Assembly (NCBI GenBank): GCA_016780695.1
Contig: JADHLK010000068.1
Location: forward strand, 1-6,937
Direction: 5' to 3'
Source: Alphaproteobacteria bacterium
GTDB lineage: Bacteria; Pseudomonadota; Alphaproteobacteria; Puniceispirillales; Puniceispirillaceae
DNA length: 6,937 bases
Shown here: piece after piece, positions 1 through 5,668 of the stretch
Layout: each line of letters opens with the position of its first letter
Position numbering within the stretch: the first letter of the stretch is position 1
Notes under the pieces: generated by a model
Told to the model about the DNA's origin: nothing
Databases searched by the model: none
What the model saw: only the letters and a program-made list of their open reading frames with translations
Translations under genes and position numbers: made by a program

Positions 1-1016
1 CCCCCTGGCGGGACCGCAAGCCGCAGGACGCGCCAGATGGGGCTGCTCCGGTGATCCGGCTGAAAATGCCGGAAAGCGGCCAGGCAGAGATCACGGACCT
101 TATTCAGGGGTCGGTTCAAATGGCGCACAGTCAGCTGGATGATTTGGTTTTGCTGCGCTCTGATGGCAGCCCAACCTATATGCTGGCAGTGGTGGCAGAT
201 GATCATGATATGGGCATCACCCATATTCTGCGTGGTGATGATCATCTCAATAACGCCTTTCGCCAGCAGCAGATTTACCGGGCCCTTGACTGGCCAGTGC
301 CGGTCTTTGGCCATATGCCGCTGATCCACGGGGCAGACGGCACAAAATTGTCAAAGCGGCATGGCGCGCTGGGAGTGGATGCCTGGCGTGATATGGGGTT
401 TTTGCCTGAGGCGCTGCTAAACTATCTGGCCCGGCTGGGCTGGTCACACGGGGATGATGAGCTGTTTTCCTTGGAGCAGGCCATCAGCTGGTTTGATGGC
501 AGCCAGCTGGGCAAGGCGGCGGCGCGTTTTGATACGGACAAGCTGCGCGCGGTCAATGCCCATTGGATGCGCCAGCGCGCCCCGGTAGATCTGGCCGATT
601 GGGTGCTGCAGCGGGCACCAGCCAGCGCCCCGGCGGCCAGAGAACGGCTGCTCGGGCTGGTCAGCCTGTTGGCTGAGCGGGCGCAGACATTGGAGGAGCT
701 GGCAGCAGCTGCTGGCTGGTTGCTGCATGACGGGGCCCCGCAGCCAGATGAAGGCGCCGCCCAGCTACTGGATGTTCCAGCCTGTGCAAGGCTGAAGGAA
801 CTGGCAGCGGACTTGCCCGATGAATTCGGGGATGCCGAGACACTGCAAGTCTGGCTGCAAGGCTGGCTGGCGGAAAAGGGCCTGAAAATGAAGGATATTG
901 GCCTGCCGCTGCGCGCCGTTCTAACCGGTAGCAAATCTGCCCCCTCCCTCACCGATATACTGATTGTGCTGGGCAAGGGCGAGACCAAAAATCGCATAGA
1001 ACAGATTTGCAATTAG
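1..1016 (+). CDS. gltX: Glutamyl-tRNA synthetase, 5'-truncated by window edge
   Basis: Class I aminoacyl-tRNA synthetase that attaches glutamate to tRNA(Glu) in the cytoplasm. The first whole codon in frame is at position 3, and 337 codons are visible before a TAG stop. Family members of this type are about 440-475 residues, so roughly the first 110-135 residues, including the HIGH ATP-binding motif, lie outside the window. Visible marks are the WRDRKP segment at the start, the catalytic-domain block LLRSDGSPTYMLAVV at 153-197, DDHDMGITHILRGDDH at 198-245, and KLSKRHGALG (the KMSKS-type ATP loop) at 345-374. The rest is the helical anticodon-binding region. The GTG at 51 is an internal valine in VIRLK, not the start. 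Many alphaproteobacteria carry two GltX paralogues, one of which may charge tRNA(Gln) for amidation; the visible part resembles the DDHDMG/RGDDH type, but its tRNA preference cannot be read here. gltA follows 78 bp downstream with its own promoter. Confidence 0.96.
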   Translation, partial: PWRDRKPQDAPDGAAPVIRLKMPESGQAEITDLIQGSVQMAHSQLDDLVLLRSDGSPTYMLAVVADDHDMGITHILRGDDHLNNAFRQQQIYRALDWPVPVFGHMPLIHGADGTKLSKRHGALGVDAWRDMGFLPEALLNYLARLGWSHGDDELFSLEQAISWFDGSQLGKAAARFDTDKLRAVNAHWMRQRAPVDLADWVLQRAPASAPAARERLLGLVSLLAERAQTLEELAAAAGWLLHDGAPQPDEGAAQLLDVPACARLKELAADLPDEFGDAETLQVWLQGWLAEKGLKMKDIGLPLRAVLTGSKSAPSLTDILIVLGKGETKNRIEQICN

Positions 1017-1036
1017 GGCCTCGTTCGGACTATAAT
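1007..1036 (+). promoter_or_regulatory. Probable sigma70 promoter of gltA
   Basis: A perfect TATAAT -10 box lies at 1031-1036. TTGCAA at 1007-1012 serves as a -35 box (4 of 6 matches to TTGACA) with an 18-bp spacer. The -35 box overlaps the last codons of gltX. Transcription would start near 1043, leaving a leader of about 52 nt before the gltA ATG. The position just upstream of an isolated metabolic gene supports it. It is inferred from sequence only. An in-frame ATG at 1035 falls inside the -10 box, so it would lie upstream of the transcript start and cannot be the gltA start if the promoter is real. Confidence 0.6.
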
Positions 1037-1080
1037 GCCGCCTGTAATGAACCCGCCCTCTAGGGTTGGCAAGAAACATT

Positions 1081-1089
1081 GGGGAGAAG
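1081..1089 (+). promoter_or_regulatory. Ribosome binding site of gltA
   Basis: The purine-rich GGGGAGAAG ends 5 bases before the ATG at 1095. It decides the start: the upstream in-frame ATGs at 1035 and 1047 have no comparable site, and the residues they would add do not match the citrate synthase N-terminus. A TTG directly before the ATG is a weaker alternative. Confidence 0.8.
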
Positions 1090-1094
1090 TATTG

Positions 1095-2402
1095 ATGACA
1101 GCCAGCAACAAAAATCAGGCCAGCGTAACGCTGACCGACAATCAGACCGGCAAGGCTGTTGAACTTCCCGTGCTGTCCGGAACCGTTGGCCCGGATGTTG
1201 TGGATATCAGAACGCTTTATGCCCATACTGGCAAATTTACTTTTGACCCGGGCTATGGGGCGACCGGCTCTTGCCTGTCGGGCCTTACCTATATTGACGG
1301 GGATAAAGGGGTGCTGCTGCATCGCGGCTATCCAATAGAACAGCTGGCGGCGCAGTCAGATTTTCTGGAGTTGGCTTTTGTGCTGCTATATGGCGAGTTG
1401 CCGAATACTGAGGAAAAAGCCGGCTTTGTCAATGCGATAACGCGCCATACCATGGTGCATGAACAATTATCCATTTTCCTGCGCGGGTTTCGCCGGGATG
1501 CCCATCCGATGGCTATTTTGTGCGGCGTCACCGGTGCCCTGTCTGCTTTTTACCATGATTCAACAGATATTAATGATCCTAAACAGCGGATCATTGCCTC
1601 GCACCGGCTGATCGCAAAAATGCCGACTTTGGCTGCGATGGCCTATAAATATTCGCTGGGCCAGCCCTTTAACTATCCGCGCAATGACCTGAATTACGCA
1701 GAAAATTTCCTGCATATGTGTTTTTCCGTGCCGGCAGAGGACTATGTGATTGACCCGGTTATTGCAGATGCGATGGACAAGATTTTTATTCTGCACGCTG
1801 ATCATGAACAAAATGCCTCTACCTCAACCGTGCGGCTGGCCGGCTCGTCCGGGGCTAACCCGTTTGCCTGTATCGCCGCTGGTATTGCCTCCTTGTGGGG
1901 CCCGGCACATGGCGGGGCGAATGAGGCGGTCTTGAATATGCTGGCTGAGATTGGCGATCGCAGCCGTGTGCAGGAATATGTCAATAAGGCCCGTGACAAG
2001 AATGATCCGTTCCGGCTGTTTGGCTTTGGGCATCGGGTCTATAAAAATTATGACCCGCGCGCCCAGGTCTTGCGCAAATCCTGCCATGAGGTGCTGGACA
2101 AGCTGGGCGTATCGGATCCCCTGCTGGAACTGGCTATGGAGCTGGAAGAGATTGCCCTGAAAGACAGCTATTTCGTGGAAAAGCAGCTCTATCCGAATGT
2201 TGATTTTTATTCCGGCATCATTCTGAAGGCGATGGGTTTCCCGACTTCCATGTTCACGGTTCTATTTGCGGTCGCCCGCACGGTTGGCTGGATTTCACAA
2301 TGGAAAGAGATGGTTGAGGATCCGACCCAGCGTATTGGCCGCCCGCGCCAGCTCTATACCGGCCCGGCACAACGCGATTTTGTGCCGCTGGACAAGCGCT
2401 AG
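1095..2402 (+). CDS. gltA: Citrate synthase, hexameric (type II) class
   Basis: Condenses acetyl-CoA with oxaloacetate to citrate, the entry step of the TCA cycle, in the cytoplasm. The product is 435 residues, close to the 427 of the E. coli enzyme, and aligns with it almost without gaps at an offset of +8 through the core. The catalytic triad is present: His272 in GPAHGGANE, His313 in GFGHRVYKN and Asp370 in NVDFYSG (E. coli His264, His305, Asp362). HADHEQNASTSTVR at 234-247 is another family signature. Residues forming the E. coli NADH site also appear to be kept (Arg117, His118, Met120, Tyr153, Arg171, Lys175), while the position of E. coli Cys206 is Ala214. Inhibition by NADH is therefore plausible but not certain. 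The gene has its own promoter and ribosome binding site and ends 24 bp before the stop codon of lpxB, which runs towards it. A methylcitrate synthase is an alternative reading, but the close match to GltA makes it unlikely. Confidence 0.97.
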   Translation: MTASNKNQASVTLTDNQTGKAVELPVLSGTVGPDVVDIRTLYAHTGKFTFDPGYGATGSCLSGLTYIDGDKGVLLHRGYPIEQLAAQSDFLELAFVLLYGELPNTEEKAGFVNAITRHTMVHEQLSIFLRGFRRDAHPMAILCGVTGALSAFYHDSTDINDPKQRIIASHRLIAKMPTLAAMAYKYSLGQPFNYPRNDLNYAENFLHMCFSVPAEDYVIDPVIADAMDKIFILHADHEQNASTSTVRLAGSSGANPFACIAAGIASLWGPAHGGANEAVLNMLAEIGDRSRVQEYVNKARDKNDPFRLFGFGHRVYKNYDPRAQVLRKSCHEVLDKLGVSDPLLELAMELEEIALKDSYFVEKQLYPNVDFYSGIILKAMGFPTSMFTVLFAVARTVGWISQWKEMVEDPTQRIGRPRQLYTGPAQRDFVPLDKR

Positions 2403-2426
2403 CCCATAAGCCGCCGCGCTCTGAGG

Positions 2427-3569
2427 CTATAAATCTGCCCTGATTTCGGCCAGACCCGCCTGCAGGGACGCATCAAAATCTACATGACCGCCTGTCAGCA
2501 GCGCCCGCAGCTCAGCCGCAGCTTGGTTGAGCGTTGCTGCCTGGCCTTGCGGGTCTGCCAGCACCGCTTCCAGCGCGGCGGCCAGATTGCGGCTGGTCTG
2601 GTCAGACTGGCCAAAAAACGGATAGAGCACCCGGCCCAGTAAAATATTCGGCAAAATCGGATCTGGCAGATGAAACAGCCAGCGCATTAGCCGGTAATTG
2701 ACCGCCCCCACCTTATAGCAAGTGATCACCGGCATCCCGGCCAAGGCCGCCTGCAAGCTGGCCGTGCCGGAAGCCAACAGGCCAGACCCAGCCTCAGTAA
2801 ATGCCCGGCGGGCCGCGTCCGGGCCAGTTACCAGCTGCACTGGCAGTATCTCCGCACGGGCCAGACGCGCGGCCAGCCTGTCCGCCAGATGCGGCACTGC
2901 GGGCAGCATAAAGCGGCGTTCCTGATCCGCCTGCCAGAGCCGCTCTGCCGCGCCCAGCATATCCTCCAGAATATAGTCAAGCTCAGCCCCGCGCGATCCG
3001 GGAAAAAGCGCAATCAGCTTATCCGACGCCTTGCTGCGATCTACCGGATGGGTGAAGGCTGCCGGATGGCCCACAAAACACGCTTTCACCGCCGCGCTGT
3101 CAAACAGCTCCGGCTCAAAAGGAAACAGACAAAGCAAACCATCAAACAGCTGCTCAAAACCACGCTTGCGCCAGCTTCCCCAGGCCCAGACAGTCGGGGC
3201 CACCATGTGAATAATCGGGCAGGACCAGCCAGATTTATACATCTTTTTTCTGAGGATTTTTGCAAAACGCATTGAAAAGGCTTTGGAATCGACAGTAAAG
3301 ACAGCAGAGGGCCTGAGCGCCATCACCTCCTCTGCCAGCTGACCTGCCAGTCGCAGCAAGCGCGGCAGCGCGGCCAGGGCCTCGCCAAATCCTATCAGGG
3401 ATAATTGCGTGTAATCATGGCCGGAGACCAGCCCGGCGGCCTGCATTTGTGGCCCGCCCATCCCCTGCCAGCCTGCCGGGCCGGCCAGCCTGTCTGTTGC
3501 CCGCATCAGGCTGGCGGCCAGCGCATCGCCGCTGCTCTCACCTGCGATAATATAGCGCGTCCGGGTCAT
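2427..3569 (-). CDS. lpxB: Lipid-A-disaccharide synthase
   Basis: Inverting glycosyltransferase (CAZy family GT19) that joins UDP-2,3-diacylglucosamine to lipid X, forming the beta-1,6 lipid A disaccharide at the cytoplasmic face of the inner membrane. The product is 380 residues, the usual family length. Signatures in order are AGESSGD at 9-15, the VDSKAF block around Asp94, APTVWAW at 124-130, FVGHP at 165-169, LFPGSRGAEL at 188-197 (Arg193), ASGTASLQAAL at 266-276 and LPNILLGR at 306-313. Some stretches depart from the common consensus: SKAF where many enzymes have SPDF, HMVAP for HYVAP/HYVSP, and YPFFGQ at 316-321 where (V)PE(L/F)xQ is usual. The presumed catalytic and UDP-binding residues look intact, so the enzyme is probably active. 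The ATG overlaps the lpxI TAA by one base (TAATG) and is preceded by TAAGG. It is the last gene of the operon and converges on gltA. Confidence 0.95.
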   Translation of the reverse strand: MTRTRYIIAGESSGDALAASLMRATDRLAGPAGWQGMGGPQMQAAGLVSGHDYTQLSLIGFGEALAALPRLLRLAGQLAEEVMALRPSAVFTVDSKAFSMRFAKILRKKMYKSGWSCPIIHMVAPTVWAWGSWRKRGFEQLFDGLLCLFPFEPELFDSAAVKACFVGHPAAFTHPVDRSKASDKLIALFPGSRGAELDYILEDMLGAAERLWQADQERRFMLPAVPHLADRLAARLARAEILPVQLVTGPDAARRAFTEAGSGLLASGTASLQAALAGMPVITCYKVGAVNYRLMRWLFHLPDPILPNILLGRVLYPFFGQSDQTSRNLAAALEAVLADPQGQAATLNQAAAELRALLTGGHVDFDASLQAGLAEIRADL

Positions 3570-4390
3570 TATGCCTTATCCAGTAAGGACCAGCTGACAC
3601 TCATCAAGGTTATTTTCCCGGCTGTGGCAGCCGCCTCTATCTCAGCCCGCTGGTCAGCAGCATGGCATCTGTCTGCCTCAACCGCCAGCAGGCTGATACC
3701 CGCCGCCGCCAGCGCCTCTATGGTGGCCAGCCCGATAACCGGCGGGTCCAGCTGGCTATCTTGCGAGGGTTTGGCCATCTTGACCATCACCGCCCCATCT
3801 GTGCAAAAGGGCTTGGCCCGGGCGATCATCGCATCTGTGCCCTCAGCCGCCTCTATCGCCAAAATACGCCCCTGACCGGCGATAACCGCCTGCCCAACAT
3901 CCAACCTGTCCAGCTGATAAAGGGCCTGCAGGGCCAAGCGAATATCGGCCATCTGTCCGGCACTGGCAGCAGGGCCGCTGACAAATCCGGCCGGCCAGCT
4001 TTGACGGGGCAAAAAGCTATCAGCTGCCAGCATGGAAAAGCCCTGCCCTTCCAGCCAGCTGGTCAGAACCCGCAAGGCGTTATCATCGCCTTTGAGGGCC
4101 ATTTTTCCCAGCAAAGCCAGCGCCCCGGCATCGGGCTGCAAATCTGCCATAGAGGGGCGGGTTACCTTGCCAGCCAAAAGCAGCCTCTGACAGCCAGCCT
4201 CCTGCAAGAGCCGGACAATCCGGGCGGTCTGGCCCAACGGGCTGCTGGCCGTTTCAAATTGGCTGAAATCAGCATCTGCCTGACCGTCAATGACCAGGAT
4301 AAAGGGGGCCTCGCCTTCTGCCTTTGCCCGTTCAGCCAATGCCAGCGGATAAGAACCCTGCCCTGCGATAATGCCGAGCCGGCCTGCCAT
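3569..4390 (-). CDS. lpxI: UDP-2,3-diacylglucosamine pyrophosphatase, LpxI type (DUF1009)
   Basis: Hydrolyses UDP-2,3-diacylglucosamine to lipid X (2,3-diacylglucosamine-1-phosphate) and UMP. LpxI is unrelated to LpxH of E. coli and attacks the alpha-phosphate; it was defined in Caulobacter, where it replaces LpxH. The product is 273 residues, a normal length. The N-terminus has the family's Gly-rich turn, GIIAGQGSYPL at 6-16. LLLAGKVTRP follows at 70-79, and GDDNALR at 101-107 matches the segment where LpxI proteins carry a conserved G-D-D/D-x-x-L-R pattern. The C-terminal domain has KMAKPSQD at 204-211 and DPPVIG at 215-220, then GISLLAVEADRC. Asp215 is the likely counterpart of the catalytic Asp studied in Caulobacter LpxI (inference from memory of the family). 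Gln213 stands where many relatives have Arg (QDxRxDxP). Position between lpxA and lpxB strongly supports the assignment. It shares one base with lpxA (TGATG) and one with lpxB. Confidence 0.92.
   Translation of the reverse strand: MAGRLGIIAGQGSYPLALAERAKAEGEAPFILVIDGQADADFSQFETASSPLGQTARIVRLLQEAGCQRLLLAGKVTRPSMADLQPDAGALALLGKMALKGDDNALRVLTSWLEGQGFSMLAADSFLPRQSWPAGFVSGPAASAGQMADIRLALQALYQLDRLDVGQAVIAGQGRILAIEAAEGTDAMIARAKPFCTDGAVMVKMAKPSQDSQLDPPVIGLATIEALAAAGISLLAVEADRCHAADQRAEIEAAATAGKITLMSVSWSLLDKA
3574..3578 (-). promoter_or_regulatory. Ribosome binding site of lpxB
   Basis: On the - strand, TAAGG sits 4 bases before the lpxB ATG, inside the last codons of lpxI. With the TAATG overlap it supports both re-initiation after lpxI and the ATG chosen here. 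Confidence 0.55.
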
Positions 4391-5196
4391 CAGCCCGTTC
4401 CCCGGCCAGTCATCTTTGGCAGGCAGAGCGGACGGCGGGCCTCTGCTTGCAGAAATTCCAGAATATCAGCCGGCGCACCGGACAGCCCCTGTTCCTGTGC
4501 GGCATTGAGACGGTCTGAGAACTGCCCCTCCCCCTCAAAGAGGAATTTATAGAGCCTGCGCAACGCGGCAATATCCTCTCTGGCAAAGCCGCGCCGCTTC
4601 AGCCCGACAATATTAAGACCATGTAGCTGGCCGCGTTCTGCTGTCACAGAGCCATAGGGTATCACATCCTCTACCACCGCCGTGACACCGCCAACCACCG
4701 CGTGCTTGCCAATCCGCACAAATTGATGCACCGCAGAATAGCCGCCCATATACACATAATCGCCCAGCTCCACGTGACCGGCGATTCCCACCCCATTAGC
4801 CAGAATTACATGGTTGCCGACAGTGCAATCATGGGCCACATGGCTACCTGCCAGAAACAGCCCATCATCCCCGATGCGGGTTTCCAGTTTTTCAAATTCA
4901 GTGCCGGTATGCATGGTCACATGCTCGCGGATAATGTTGCGCGCGCCGATTATCAGCCGCGCAGGCCCTTGTTTATGTTTGATATGCTGGGCGGGATGAC
5001 CCAGCGCGGCAAAGGAAAATATCTCACAATCCGGGCCGATGCTTGTATGGCCGTCCAGCACAACATGGCTGTGCAGCCGACACCTGTCACCCAGCTCCAC
5101 ATTCGGGCCGATAACACAATAGGGGCCCACCGAAACATCAGCTCCCAGCTGCGCCGCCCGATCAATAATGGCGGTAGGATGGATAGTGCTGCTCAT
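4390..5196 (-). CDS. lpxA: UDP-N-acetylglucosamine acyltransferase
   Basis: First enzyme of lipid A synthesis: transfers an (R)-3-hydroxyacyl chain from ACP to O-3 of UDP-GlcNAc, as a cytoplasmic trimer. The product is 268 residues (E. coli 262). Residues 1-190 are hexapeptide repeats that form a left-handed beta-helix; the C-terminus is helical. His122 in HVAHDC is the catalytic base (E. coli His125), with His119 matching His122. GLKRRGF at 198-204 is the family signature around E. coli Arg204/205. VVGG at 167-170 places Gly170 at the position of E. coli Gly173, the acyl-chain ruler, which points to a long donor such as 3-hydroxymyristoyl. An ATG at 5229 in frame would add 11 residues but overlaps fabZ. 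The ATG at 5196 gives the normal MSSTIHPTA start, lies 13 bp after the fabZ stop and has GAGGG upstream, so it is preferred. Confidence 0.96.
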   Translation of the reverse strand: MSSTIHPTAIIDRAAQLGADVSVGPYCVIGPNVELGDRCRLHSHVVLDGHTSIGPDCEIFSFAALGHPAQHIKHKQGPARLIIGARNIIREHVTMHTGTEFEKLETRIGDDGLFLAGSHVAHDCTVGNHVILANGVGIAGHVELGDYVYMGGYSAVHQFVRIGKHAVVGGVTAVVEDVIPYGSVTAERGQLHGLNIVGLKRRGFAREDIAALRRLYKFLFEGEGQFSDRLNAAQEQGLSGAPADILEFLQAEARRPLCLPKMTGRGTG

Positions 5197-5206
5197 CTCA
5201 GGATCG

Positions 5207-5211
5207 CCCTC
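5207..5211 (-). promoter_or_regulatory. Possible ribosome binding site of lpxA
   Basis: On the - strand, GAGGG begins within the fabZ TGA stop and ends 10 bases before the ATG at 5196. The spacing is on the long side. It supports the shorter lpxA start and lies where a ribosome finishing fabZ would pause. Confidence 0.4.
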
Positions 5212-5668
5212 ACACAGGCCGCGGCACAATCATGGCAGCGAATTGCGCCTCTGCCATCAGCTGATCACCGATCATGGCCTGCCCTTCAAATTTCCAGATT
5301 TTCGACCTGCCTGCAGTTTTCTTGACATGCAGCTCCAGAATATGGCCGGGGGTGACCGGCTTTCTGAATTTGGCACTGTCCACATTGGTCAGAAAAACAA
5401 GATTGCCATCCAGCGCATTGGGAATACTGCACGCTACCAGACAGGAAGCTGTTTGGGCGAGCGCTTCGGTAATCAGCACGCCGGGCAGCACTGGCTTGCC
5501 GGGAAAATGCCCGACAAAATACGGCTCACCGCCGCTCACCGCCTTGATACCTGTTGCGGATTCGCCAGGCTGGATATTGATCACCCTATCGATCAGCAAG
5601 AAAGGCGGGCGATGCGGGATCGCTTTTTCAATATCTTCATATTCCATAATATCTGCTGGTGCGTTCAT
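5210..5668 (-). CDS. fabZ: 3-hydroxyacyl-ACP dehydratase FabZ
   Basis: Dehydrates (R)-3-hydroxyacyl-ACP to trans-2-enoyl-ACP in type II fatty acid synthesis. It competes with LpxA and LpxD for the 3-hydroxyacyl-ACP pool, which is the usual explanation for its place in lipid A operons. The product is 152 residues, a typical single hot-dog fold. PHRPPFLLIDRV at 18-29 is the conserved N-terminal block. GHFPGKPVLPGVLITEALAQ at 53-72 contains the catalytic pair His54 and Glu68 (His49 and Glu63 in the Pseudomonas enzyme). The lack of the FabA-type pattern argues against the isomerising FabA. The ATG overlaps the lpxD stop as ATGA and has AGAGG 7 bases upstream, so the longest reading is accepted, giving a short MNAPADIMEY leader. 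A downstream Met8 is possible but less well supported. Confidence 0.96.
   Translation of the reverse strand: MNAPADIMEYEDIEKAIPHRPPFLLIDRVINIQPGESATGIKAVSGGEPYFVGHFPGKPVLPGVLITEALAQTASCLVACSIPNALDGNLVFLTNVDSAKFRKPVTPGHILELHVKKTAGRSKIWKFEGQAMIGDQLMAEAQFAAMIVPRPV

Noticed and set aside
208..226. Perfect 7-bp inverted repeat ATATGGG-catca-CCCATAT in gltX, flanked by GATGATCAT copies at 198 and 237
   Set aside because: It falls on the codons of the conserved DDHDMGITHI and GDDH motifs, so protein constraint explains both the inverted and direct repeats.
422..1012. 196-codon open frame on the - strand inside gltX
   Set aside because: Ser/Ala-rich antisense shadow of gltX with no family features.
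1035..1094. Upstream ATG start giving gltA 20 extra residues
   Set aside because: It lies within the TATAAT box and lacks a ribosome binding site, and the added residues do not resemble the citrate synthase N-terminus.
2395..2430. Rho-independent terminator between gltA and lpxB
   Set aside because: The possible stems are 5-6 bp, one with a bulge, and neither strand has a following T-run.
3662..4552. 296-codon open frame on the + strand opposite lpxI and the lpxA end
   Set aside because: It is a shadow of LpxI and LpxA, crosses a gene boundary and shows no domain signature or ribosome binding site.
5197..5229. Upstream ATG start giving lpxA 11 extra residues
   Set aside because: It overlaps fabZ, and LpxA proteins normally start just before the IHPTA segment, as the ATG at 5196 does.
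4702..5325. 207-codon open frame on the + strand opposite lpxA and the fabZ end
   Set aside because: It runs antisense across two firmly assigned genes and has no recognisable motifs.
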